64,000 nt of DNA, taken from Berberis thunbergii (lineage: Eukaryota; Streptophyta; Magnoliopsida; Ranunculales; Berberidaceae). The translations under genes were made by a program, and so were the position numbers. The DNA is taken from the NCBI GenBank assembly GCA_003290165.1, contig QNQO01008328.1, positions 1 to 64,000 of the forward strand, written 5' to 3'. Shown piece after piece: positions 33,600 to 45,500 of the stretch (positions within the stretch are counted from its first letter, which is position 1; each line of letters opens with the position of its first letter). The notes below the pieces were generated by a model. That model was not told where the DNA came from and ran no database searches. It saw only the letters and a program-made list of their open reading frames with translations.

Positions 33600-35398
33600 C
33601 CTTTTTTGTAGAATATTTCATAGTCAAAGCCTAATAACTTGGAAAGCCACTTTGTTGAGTCATGGTAGTGACTTTTTGGGAGAGGAAGTATTTAATGCTT
33701 TGATGATTTGTATACATCTGAAACTTGGAACCAAGTAAGAATGTTCTCCACTTTTGTGGACAAGGTTTGATTTTTGGGACCTAATGATTTGCTGAAATAG
33801 GCAATAGGCTTTCCTTGTGAAAGAACTTCCCCCACCCCTTTAGAAGATGCATTAGTTTCTATGGTAAATGGTATGTTGAAATTGGGCAAGTTTAGGACAG
33901 GGGTTTTACACATGGCCTTTTTGAGTTGATGGAAGGCTTGGGAAGCATGAGGTGACCAACAAAAAGAGTTTTTCTTAAGGAGATTAGTTAGGGGTTGGGC
34001 AATCAATCCATAACCCTTGAAAATTTCCTATAGTAGCATGCGAGTCCTAAAAAATCCCTAAGTTGTTTGATATTGGTAGGGATAGGCCACTTGGTCATGG
34101 ATTCTATTTTTTATGGGTCGGCTTCTACTCCAATAGTATTGATAATATGTCAAAGATATTCTAGCTTAGGTTGTAAAAATGAGCTCTTGGGTAGTTTTGC
34201 ATAAAAAGAATGGTGCCTAAGGGTAGATAGGACAGTGTGTAAGTGATGTAAGTGGAGCTCTTTTGTAGGACTGTATACTAAAATGTCATCAAAGAATACT
34301 AGGACAAACTTCCTTAGGTGAGGGGCAAAAATAGTATTCATTAAAGCTTGAAAGGTAGCTGGAGCATTTGTTAGCCCAAAAGGCATCACTTTAAACTCAA
34401 AATGTCCATGATGTGTCTTGAAGGTTGTTTTGTGGATATCTGATGGTATCCTGACCTTAGGTCTAGTTTGGAGAACACAGTTGACCCATGTAACTCATCT
34501 AATAATTCATTAATAAGTGGCATGGGGAACTTATCTTTGATTATGATGTCATTCAACCTCCTATAGTCTACACAGAATCTCCAAGAGTCATCCTTCTTTT
34601 TGACGAGTAGAATGGGAACAGCAAATGAGCTATGTGAGTGATGAATAATCTTTGTCTTCGTCATTTCCTGAATAAGATGTTCAATGATACCCTTTTGCAT
34701 GTAGGCTATTTTATAGGGTTGTGAGTTGGTGAAGAAAACCTTGATTTTAGTGGGATCTTATGATTTAGGGGCCTTCTAGGGGGTAGTGAGATAGGCCTTT
34801 TGAAAAATGTCAGTAAACTCTTGTAGTAGAGATCTTATTTCACGATGGGAGTTGGTATAGGTTGTTGTAGATGCTATTGCAAAGAGCTATCCTAAAAAAG
34901 AAGGGGAATGTTTTTTCAGGAATTTTGTAAAGCCTTTTGAGTCTATCAAACATAATGAAGCGAATCAGTACAACCCTATAAAGTCACTTTTCTCCCTTCA
35001 ATTGTTATTGTCATCTGTAATTTCTGCAAGTTCAAGGTAATGTTCCCCAAATTGTTGTAACCAGTCACCTTCTAGCACCATGTTGTAGCCCTCTAGTGGT
35101 AAGTCTGACACTGCCTTCAAAAGGAACCCTTTGCATTGTGCACTGTAGTTTTGGGCATATGGCTAAGCTTATTAATTTTTCTCCATTAGCTACTCGTACT
35201 ACCATCTGTGGTGTGAGTGTTGTAGGCCACTTTGTGTCTTTAATGATTTTAGGTCTATGAATGAGTGAGTGTTGCCTGTATCTATTAAGATGGATATAGA
35301 TTTCTTCTTTAGCATCCCCTTGAGTAGTAAGGTATTGGTGACCACACTCCCATGAATAGCATAGAGTGATACTTCCATGTTGGTCTGGACCTCTTAGA
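33600..35398 (-). pseudogene. Protease, reverse transcriptase and RNase H remnants
   Basis: The protease motif LIDTGNTHSF lies near 35280. Reverse transcriptase pieces include WRFCVDYRRLND, FSKLDLRSGYHQI, MPFGLTNAPATFQ and the catalytic VFFDDILVYSP box (F-F-D-D instead of the common Y/F-x-D-D). RNase H follows as IETNASSKGVGEVLSQ and IAYFSKSL. Numerous stops and frame changes. Confidence 0.88.
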
Positions 35399-36468
35399 TC
35401 AAGTCTTCACAGCCAGAAGGATCAGGTTCCTTATCCTTATTTTCATTTGTGCAAGTGTTAGACATTTGATGGGTGGTGTATTATTGGCAAATCTGACAGT
35501 ATTTGAGGTATTGTGTGAGTAGGGAGGTCTTGGTGTACTGGAAGATGCTTGGCTGGATGTATATGAGTTGGGATTTGAAGGAGTGTAAGGTAATGTTTTG
35601 GTGTTGTTATTAGAAGTTGTGTAGGTATGGTATTTGGTGTTATGATAGTAGTTACTAGGTCCTTTATTTGGAATTGGTTTGTGCAGGGAGGCTTCATGCA
35701 TACGAGCCAGAGAGAAGGTCTGTGTAACATTGGTAGGTTTAAAAAGTTGTACCATAGATTTAACTTCACTTTTAAGGCCACTAATGAAGCTCATCACAAA
35801 ATATTGCTCATCCAAATGTTGGTTATGAGACAACATTAAGGATTTGAGTTCTTCAAACCAGTCATAGTAGTCACTAACAGAGTTTTCCTGACATAACTTG
35901 TTAAAGGAATCGACATAATTGTCCAACACTGCCTCTTCAAACCTCTCACATAGATCATAAATGAATATTTCCCATGGTATCACCTCTTTGCCTAGTTGGT
36001 AATTTAAGAACTAGTGGTTTGCTTTGCCCGTGAGATGTATGGAAGCAACACTGACTTTATTTTCATCTAGGATCTGGTAGAAGGTGAAGTATCTTTCACT
36101 CTTCTTAGCCCAAGACCTAGGGTTTACCCCCATCAAATTGGGGAAAGTCCAGTTTAGGTAATCTAGCATATGTACCTTGATTTTTTTCAACAACTTTGGG
36201 AAAACGACCTATTGGTAAGGTCAGTTGCTCCAGAAGATTGAGAGGTGGTAGCTCTCTGCGGATGAGTCATGCTAGTAAAGCCTTGATTGTTCTGAATCAT
36301 CTGGATCAATTGTTCAAAATGGTCATCTGTCCTCTTCTCTAAAGCTTCTTGAGACTGAGTAAGTTTTTTCAACTCACCCTTCGCCTAATCAATTTGGTCG
36401 GAATTTTCAGCCAAGTGCTTCTTAGTTTCTCTCATAAACACCTCTATTTCTTTAGCTCTTGTTTCCAT
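35399..36468 (-). pseudogene. Gag remnant of the chromovirus-like element
   Basis: Starts METRAKEIEVFM at 36468. A coiled-coil N-terminal part is followed by a gag core (WAKKSERYFTFYQI, IYDLCERFEEAVLDNYVDSF, YFVMSFISGLKSEV). A low-complexity N/S/T/Y-rich tail precedes the protease. Broken by at least three stops. Confidence 0.85.
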
Positions 36469-36530
36469 GGTAATTGTGATTATGTATTTTTGGTGCCACA
36501 GGTTAGGGTTCGAATGACTCTAATACCAAA

Positions 36531-36912
36531 TGTCAGGGTTGGAAGACAAATTGTATCAACAATAGATAATCATAAATGCAAGTACTGGAATTACTAAAGA
36601 AGGAAAAATTACAAAGATTTTTAGAGGTTCCTCTTGAACCAATAGACCTATTGCCTTAGCTTACAAGTTCATGCGCTGCTATCAATTGTCTCCTTTATTT
36701 AAAGTTACAGTGGTAACAAAATTACAAACAGACCCGATAGATGTTTACCACTTGTCTTGATCATGTATACTTAAGTAACTAATTTATACTAATTACTAGA
36801 ATGTCCCTCCTTTTGAATTTGATTCAATTATATTGGCGCCAAACTTCCCGCTTGGTTTTTGCTTTTTTTTTTTTTTTTTTTTTTACTTCAATTAGCTAGA
36901 GTGGTCATGACA
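36531..36912 (-). repeat. 5' LTR of the chromovirus-like element
   Basis: 382 bp, same termini and content as 31662-32049; carries a longer poly(T) run near 36863-36884. Confidence 0.9.
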
Positions 36913-38230
36913 ACATTCTCATCAATGTGATAAAATCAAATTGTTCTAGTTGAAGAACAATTCTATAATTTACATTTTTTTTATTTGATGGGTTTGTTAA
37001 GTTTTTTTTATTAATACTAAAGAAAAGATAAAGAATGGGTTGTTATATGATACTAGGGGTGGACTCGCTCTACGTGTGCGTATATTCAGTGCTTTTATTT
37101 TAAGGACCTAAGTATAATTTAATAAAAAATAAGAGGACTTTATTACTTCAAATAATTTATTATATTACGGGCTTAGTATAATTAATCAATGTTTCAGATG
37201 TACATGTTTGTATTGTAAAAATATAAAATGTGAATGACAAAATAGAAAATCAAAAAGTTAGTTGTAAGGGCTTTTATAATTTATAAATATTTGAGGGCTT
37301 GAAATAAATTATGTTAGGGGCTTAGATATAATATATCAATAATTAAGAGGTGCGGATTATAAAAAGATAGATGCAAGGGCCTATTTATAATTTATAGATA
37401 GTTGATGGGTTTCAAATAAATTACATTAGGAACCTAGATATAATTAATTAATATTGAGAGTGGTTGGGTTTTAGTATAAATAATATGAATATGGAAAAGC
37501 AAAATTGTAAAAATGTAATAGTATTTTTCATAAAGACACAAACATCCTTTATCACTTTTACCACCTTTTGATTTTTCATTGTAAATATTATAAAGTTGGG
37601 AGGGCATTTTAGAAACCCAAAACTTAGGTTGAAGACAAATATCTAACGGTGTTTTCAATTGAAAGACATAAATTACCCTAGAAATGTTCATTGATATATT
37701 GATTTCATTTGTAATTATTATGAATAGAGAATGGTAAAACGAAGAAAAAGATTCGGTGTCGAAGATACACATACATTATTCCTAAGGGGAGCAGACATTA
37801 TATAGTTTAGATAAGGATTTGGGTTTATCAAATTTTTATTAGAATCACCAAAGGTTAAATTATTTAGATAAAATTAAAATTAATTCCATGTCATTTTTGG
37901 AGAAAATTCCCTTTAAGTGAATCCTTCACATGCCATCTACAAATGCCAGAAAATACCATTCAAATTGACGTTTTTCACCATTTTGCAAAGCCTGAACACG
38001 GGAAATGTTATGAGAATGCTTGCTCATCATTGCAGAGCAATTTTATCGTGACACTAATTTTCATTTCTAGGTGAAGTGGAGTGTAGAACCACAAGACTCG
38101 AGACCATCTAATCAGTGAATCAGGAGTACAAAACCAGTAAATGTGTGCACTTTGAACTGTATCAGTTTAATAGATATTCTATTTGATACACAGACCTAGT
38201 CACGGCAATCAACATGAGTATGTCTAGTCA
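36913..38230. other. AT-rich sequence with diverged ~110-bp tandem copies
   Basis: 'aagggc...ataatttata' followed by 'gaaataaattat..tagg' occurs near 37268 and 37375, with a more diverged copy near 37105. No gene or RNA seen. Confidence 0.45.
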
Positions 38231-38410
38231 GTCATGTTTGCTAGTCTTTTTTAGCATTTTTTTTTGTTTTGTGTTTTAACACTTTTTACCTTTTCTCTTT
38301 AAAACACAATCACAAACATTATTTAAAAAATGGCTAAAAGTGTAAAATAAAAATAAAAAATAAAAAATAAAAAATAAAAAATAAATAAAAAAAAAACTAG
38401 CAAACATGAC
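38231..38410. mobile_element. Small MITE with perfect 15-bp terminal inverted repeats
   Basis: Ends are GTCATGTTTGCTAGT and its exact reverse complement (38396-38410). The interior is poor in information, with an (AAAAAT)n tract at about 38346-38395. No clear target duplication. Superfamily uncertain. Confidence 0.65.
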
Positions 38411-39376
38411 CGGTTAGAATTGTTGAATCAATATTATCCGAGGATTTTTCTCAACAGAAATGATGTAAAATGATTGCCAAGTCCACAAATAATCAAAAGG
38501 GTTCTTGGTTGGCCAGTCACAAAAGGCGCTCTGCAAACGAAAAGGACGACTTTTATCCATGTTGCAAGGATCGTACAGAAACATGCATTATTAGAAGAGA
38601 CATCCACGTCCAATCATAGACTGCAATGTCTATCTACATAACCTGAAAGTCCACAAATTCAAAGGCTCAGTAATTAAACATTGCAACAAACTCCGAATTG
38701 GAGAAAATAAAAATAAAAATAATGATGATGATGCTAAAGGTAATTAGAAATAGATGAATCACATATGACAAAATTATATAGGGACAAGGATCCACGAACC
38801 CGGGGTTTTATACCCAACATCTTGCTAAGCTCAACCAAGGAATGTAATTTTTGAAATATGTCCGAATTCCACGAAATATTTTTTAGTTTGGAATTACTGA
38901 AATATCTTTTGAAATTCAAAATGTTTAATTTTTTTTTCTCGGAGAAATTTTCATGAGAAATATTTCAATCTCCATATATTTTAACATGTTATAATGTAAT
39001 TTTAGTAATTTTTATTTAATATGTAGTATGTGAGTCATGTGAGATTTTTTTGTGTTATTTAAGAGTTTAAAATACATAATTTATATTGATAAATTCAAAA
39101 TTACATCAAAATTTTTAAATTTTTTCTATGCAAAGAAATGTTTCTTAAAATTAGGGAACTGAAATTAATTCGAAAAATGAAATAACAATCCTTGGCTCAA
39201 CCACCTATTTGATAGGTTTAATGCTCCAAACAAGTCATCCAATACATAATCCAAACATATCCGTTTTCCAAATAAACCAATCATTTAACTTCTACAAACC
39301 GAGCACACTTTCTCCATTTCCTCTTTATGTTTTCCTCTAAAGGCGGTGACTTTTTGACACACTAGTTCCAATCTTA
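38411..39376. other. AT-rich intergenic sequence
   Basis: No gene, RNA or repeat recognised. Confidence 0.4.
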
Positions 39377-39385
39377 GACACCACT

Positions 39386-40795
39386 ACCCTTAAAAAAAAG
39401 TGTGGGTTTTTTTTAGTTTGGCTCTCATTAGTTTATATCTAATTGAATTTATCCCTCATTTTAAAACTTATTTGAGTTTAACACTCATTTTATAACAGAT
39501 CTATCAGGTCAACTACATTGACTTGTCAATGTTGAATTATTGACTAAAATATTCTAACTTTGAATGCATATGTAATGCACGTGCTAGCTTACAAAAATCC
39601 ACTAACTCATATTCAAAGGCTATGATTTTAATGATAATCTCGAGGTGATCTGGTGGTTGAGAAATTAAAAGAATATAAAATCATCTTCTTCGTCTTTTCT
39701 GTAAAAACACACTCCTCGCTTTTCCAAATCAACAACACCTCGTTGAGCTTCATCACCTAAAATTATACACAAAAGACTAGTAACCCTGTCAACAATTAAT
39801 CGAATGAGAAAACCGCATCAACTGTGTTTATATTAGCAGTGATCTTTCGATCAAGAAACTCCACTATGTGTTGATTGAATGCCCCGTCAGACCAACAAAT
39901 AAGATTATAAGCAAGCTTGAAATTTGAGATAAGAACCCATGTATTCAATAAAACTAGTATCTGATAAAGCGCAAAAGAACCAAAAAAGAGTCTGAAATAT
40001 ATTCAATCTCACCATCAAAAAGTTGAAATTATGAATCTTTGTCTATGGGTACTAAATATCAAATCCTTTTGGAAAATTTGAAGCAAAATAGTACAAGAAG
40101 CTAACATAAAATCTAATTATTACAAGGCAAGACAACTAAATCAATCAAAACACCCCAACACTGACCATACACACACAAAAACACCTTCATTCATGAATAT
40201 ATAAAAATCCTAACTCAAATCCACTCAAAATCCAAACCACAACCCCCAAATGTCCAAACTCCAAAATTTTGATCAAACCCTAGACTCTAATTCGTCTTTA
40301 AGCTTCAAAGTGGAAAAAATAAGGAATGAGGAAAGTCTTTGTAATTAATAATAGCCGTTCAAGCTTTTCAAGTGAACAAAAAATGTGGGAATGGGAAAAG
40401 AAAATCATGAGGCAAGTGGGTTTGAGTAGGAGGTGGTGGTGGGAGAAGAGAGGCCACTAAGAAGATGGGATGGGCCGGGAGCGGTGGTGTTTTTACATAA
40501 AGACGGGAGAAGTTTAGATCCTTTTCATTTATCAACCACCAGATCACTTCGAGATTATCATTAAAAATCTTAGCCTTTGAATGCGTTTTGGTGAATTTTT
40601 TTTAGCTAGCACATATGCATTCAAGTTAGGATATTTTAGTCAATAATTCAACATTGACCAATTAACACAGTTGACCTGATATATCTGTTATAATCAATTA
40701 ATATTTACAATGAGGACTAAACTCAATTAGATATAAACTAATAGAGGCCAAACTCCAAAAAACCCAAAAACTTCAATGTTTTAAACCAACTATTT
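39386..40795. mobile_element. Mutator-like element with long terminal inverted repeats
   Basis: Flanked by the exact 9-bp direct repeat GACACCACT (39377-39385 and 40796-40804). The left 280-290 bp (from about 39403) reappear inverted at 40505-40785. Examples are 'tagtttatatctaattgaa', 'caatgttgaattattgact' and 'aatgataatctcgaggtgat' with their complements. The ~800-bp interior has no transposase motif, so it is non-autonomous. Whether the interior is a captured host-gene fragment cannot be told by eye. Confidence 0.85.
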
Positions 40796-41394
40796 GACAC
40801 CACTGCTATTTAAGCCTTTTTTTCCCTTTCTTTATCTCTCTCCTTATGTATGTTCTTCTCGAACAACAACAACACTCTTTTCTCCCCTCTTTTCTCTCCC
40901 TCTACTTTCTTCTCCAAACAACAAGAATAGCCCCGCCGCGTCGCCGCTTTCTTTTTCAAACAACAAAAAACATCCCCACCTTGTTGCGAAATAGGGCCTC
41001 AATCTCGCAGGCCTACGAGATTTGAACCTAATTTCGAAATAAGGTTGTTGAGAGTTGTGCAATGAAATGATTTGTTCAAATGGATGGTTAGATCTTGTTT
41101 AGATAACTTCAAAAATATAAAGATTTAGCTCAAGAGAATTTATGATTCCCAGATGACCGCTTTTAAACTATTAATTTCTTGAGTTCTAAATCAGATCAGT
41201 GGATGACATCATTTATATCAATGGAGGAGTACTCAATTGATATTCTAGACGACAATCTAAGTGAATGAAGGGTGGGAAATTTGAATACAATGAATTTGGA
41301 TAAACATAGAGTGCATGAAGAGTGAGAAATTTGAATACAATGAATAAGGATAAACATAGATTGTGCCCTTTGAAGAAGAGAAGTTAAGGCACTT

Positions 41395-41718
41395 AGGGCA
41401 TGTTTTGTTAATCAATGGAATGGGAATGGTAATGTGACTGGAAATGGAAATAGGAATATTATTATGTTTCGTTACTCGATTGAATGGGAATAGGAATTGA
41501 AATAATTTGTGTCTTTACTATCATGCCCTCAATTACCAACCCTGAATTTTGGATCTATAGTGAGTAATAAGGCATTTATGTTTGGTAAGAATGACAAATA
41601 AGACAAATAGAGGATTGACCATTACAATGTCATAGGGTGTGAGAAGGAATGCCCATTACAATGAATTTGTAATGGTTATTCTCATTACACCATTTTTTTG
41701 TCAAACCAAACACATGAA
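41395..41718. mobile_element. Probable MITE
   Basis: Left end 'gggcatgttttgttaatca' and right end 'caaaccaaacacatg' are imperfect inverted repeats. 'atggaatgggaatgg' inside the left arm is echoed by inverted 'ccattac..' motifs on the right. The GGGCATGTTTGG-type terminus is common in plant MITEs. Target duplication not clear. Confidence 0.45.
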
Positions 41719-42542
41719 ACAGAGTTTCCCCCACTCTAACATCATCTTCTGGATAATTGTGACAAATCAAAACCAAATTCGTTCACAAAGGCAAGCCTTC
41801 CTCGGAGAAACATAGGCAATTTATTTCCATGAAGCTCTATTGTACAGATCTGAAAGTTATTCTCAAAATTTTTAAGTAAATAAATAAGTTTTACTCCAGT
41901 TACCCCAATTCTTGAATCTATAACAACGGTAAAATTTGGGAACTGGGGGTCTCTAATGCAAAAGGGGAGAGGGTGAGCAAACACCAAGTAAACCAAGGGT
42001 GAGAGTCGAGTGGGATTAAATTTGAAAAAACATAGCAAGGACATATTATTTGGAAAAAAAAACATAGCTGCAGATGACGGGGAGAAAGTGGGTTTATTTC
42101 AATGATGATGAGTCATGACTCTGGATTTATTCAAAAATCGACTCAGCTTGGTTTATTGTCTTACTTGCCAGCGCCAGCCACCACATCAGATCACCTTTTA
42201 GCTCTTCAATAAAAAACTTTTGAATAATGGTAAAGTAAAAAGGTCCGGGGTTTACCATCCCTCCCCACTATCCAAATACAACCTTGGACAGCAGTTCCTT
42301 GTAAATATTTATTTTTCCTTTTCCTGTACAGATATTAGACTTTCTGGGACCCCGGCTGTTTGGAGAACCTTCAAACATACGTTCTTGAGAGGTTTTTTAC
42401 CACTGTTACTCCAAGGAATTAAAGTAGCAGTATTTATTCCAGTATGTGTATGCGCAGCAACTCTGACCAGAACCACATTAAATGAGGAAAACAATGCATC
42501 TCTACGATGACTAGATTTACCAAGTATACCTGTTCCGAGATC

Positions 42543-45500
42543 TTATTCTGTATCAACTAGAAAAGGGAGCCCCCTGAGAATAAAGAAAAAATAATCAATT
42601 CTGTCATCAATTAAGCGTGCAAAATAACAATTAATTCATCTTCTTGGCAAAGGGAGGATATTCATGACTAAACAATTGTTTTCAGAAAGACAAAGCAACA
42701 GCATGCATCTATAACGCAAAGCAATCAAGACTATGCGTAGGCTAGAGAAGTTGTCATCATTGATGACTACGCAACTAATATGCATTATATCATATCAAGA
42801 CTATAAATTTACAAGTCCTTGAATTACTTAGATTTCATTGTGTTTGGCGGATAGAAGTGTTGCCAATTATCCTCCAAGAGGTTAACATGAATTTAGACGT
42901 CATGAACTCATGATTTTAGTTGTTCCACAATTTTAGTGATAAATTTAGAATATTTGGATACCATCTTTTATACTAGATTAGACTTTAGGTCCTGAAAATA
43001 GAAAGATTTCCAAGACCACCATTAGTACCAAACGTGGGCTTGGGTTAAGTAAAACTATTTGCATCTCTGAAAGTCGATCAATGGCTACCAGTTAAAAATA
43101 AAATAAGAAAGATAGTGAACCAAAACCAAATGCCCAACACAGCCGGCAGCCACCGCTCGTATCCTCCTCGTCTCTTCTTCCCAAGAGGTAGTCACCTCCA
43201 TCGACAACCATAATATTACTAACACCCTTACATTCTTCCCACGAACGCCCTTCCCTTTGCCATTCGCTCTCTTACAAATCTCTCCATCACATTCAAGGCA
43301 GTAACTATAATGATGAAACTAAGACGAGAATTCAAAGAATCGGGGGTGTCTACATGAGAGAATTTAAACGAGGTTTGAAGAAAGAACTCGGCTTATTGGC
43401 TGTTGGATGTCCTCTGCATAATTTTCTTGTTATTTTAGATAAGAAGATAATAGTGATTTGGGAATAAGAGGAAATTGGTGGGTTTCTTATCGGTCCAATA
43501 AATATCTTAACAAAAACAAAATACAAAAATGCAAATGATAGCCTATGCAAAACACGCGCATGCACACACACAACAAAAACCAGCTTCACCAAAGAAGAAA
43601 ATTTGCAAGAGCAAAAGATACCTATATTACTACATAATCCTCAAAGTGATAATCTCTAAAGTCCCGAAATACTATAAATCTTAATTTCCAGAATACCCGT
43701 ACAGCCTCATGAACTAAGTCGTCACAAATTTCCCATTTCTTGTCGATTAAATTCCCCGTAAGATGGTGAAGGGGCAAGGGAGATAATTCTCCCTCGGGCT
43801 CAAATGGAGCCCAACATCAAAGAAGAGAGGGTATCCCTCACCTTTTATAACAGACCCTAACTCCACAAGGAAGGAAGATCATGTCAAGCTTGAACAGTAA
43901 AAGAACGAGCCTTTAAAGAGAGACACTAGAAACCAACACCACCACCTCCAACAGACAATAGCCCTCCTCTCTGATCCTTTTTTGATAAAGGCTTCTTAAT
44001 TGAGTTTTTTATTTCACCTTTGCTTTTCTTTTTCTAGGTTTTGTTTTGGGGGGCATAAATCTTTGGCATGGTGAAGGTGCTGGTTAAAAAGGGGGTGATG
44101 GAAGTGAAATGGAAGAGAAAGAAGGGTGATGTGGGTCAGTAAGAACAGAAGCAAACAGAGTTGGTGTAACCTAGTGGCTAGTTTTTTTATAAAAATCAAC
44201 ATACTTTTATTTTTCAGCTGGTGCAACAAAGGATAAGCATAGGGTATCCATAGTAGCATCCTTTCTTTCGGTTTTGATTTAATCATAGCAACATACTTTG
44301 TAATCTTTTGCCATCGGATTGTTTCTTTTAGATTATATATCCCCCATTATAGTCCATTAAATTCTTGTTTTTTCTATAACTTTCAATGACCTTTGGGAGC
44401 TAGGAATCATTCTAGATGATGGTCAATAGACTGTCAAACAAGTCACCTTCGTTTTGTGACCCGGACTCTGAGCGGTCGTCTTCAAGACCTCAAGTTTATG
44501 CTTAGTACAAATGATGGGACCTAAGGTCTAAACGCCACTCTTTTATTTTTGAAGTCTATTAAAATCAGTAATTTATGTCCATTTAACTGCCTGCAAGTAT
44601 AAGACAAGCTAAATACGAGGGGAGTGCATAGAACACGTGTTGCTGCTGTTTATACTAGAGAACTCTGAATTAACATGCATATGAATTTGCCAAGTATTGA
44701 CTAAACATATGTATTACCAGCCTCCATGTCTTGAGAAATAGTCATTATCCAGCGACACGGCCAAAGCTAAGACCACAGCTCTCTCTGACAGTGTAAGTGG
44801 ACGAACTATCTCTAACTCTTGAATCTGTACACAGGAAACATGTCCATGTGAGGAACGGGGCTTACTAAATTTATTGATGAAATTCAGAATAGATCCATTA
44901 CCGATGCAGCAAGCCCAGTTTTGGTTATTGGATCAGCATTTCCAAATCGGATAGCATACTGACCAGCATCAGTTAGGACCTGTACACCGACAGAAACTAG
45001 ATGTTTAAGTTCAAGGCTTCACCTTGGCAAACATTTTGATAAATTATCAGTAACTTCTACATACTAAAAATCATAGATAGGGAACAGGAGTTTGTATATC
45101 CCCGAAAGTCTGAATTGATGCATCATATTCATTGCAATGAAAGCAATAATGGTTGGCATTGTTTTGATCCCAGGTGTCAAATTTCCAAGGGATAGGGGGG
45201 GAGCTACATGGTTGTGGAATGGGGCAAGTGCCCCACCCTAAATCTTCAAACTTCATTTATTAGTTGGGCTAATTGAATAAAAGCTCATGAAAAGCCAGAG
45301 TTTTCTGTAGTTTATAAAGATTAATGGTCTTGGGACACTGTTTTGTTAATTTTACTTTGGTATGGGCTCAGGTGCTTGATTTAAAGAGTTAAAAAAAAAG
45401 GGTCAAGTAGAATTATATGGCTTGGGGCACTATTGGTTTGACATTGTGGTCATTTTATTTTTTACGTATTTTGAAAGATAATATAATTACAGATTTTTTA

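Larger units (their letters stand above)
31662..36912 (-). mobile_element. Degenerate Ty3/gypsy chromovirus-like retrotransposon
   Basis: Two LTRs (31662-32049, 36531-36912) with TGTCA...TGACA ends enclose, on the minus strand, gag, aspartic protease, reverse transcriptase, RNase H remnants, integrase and a C-terminal chromodomain-like region, in that order. Just inside the 5' LTR (36530 leftwards) 'ttggtattagagtc' resembles the initiator-Met tRNA primer site. Before the 3' LTR is a purine tract (gaaggaaggggta). Many stops and frameshifts make it inactive. Order pol-then-chromodomain and the HPVFHVSQLK-like motif place it among chromoviruses. Confidence 0.93.
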
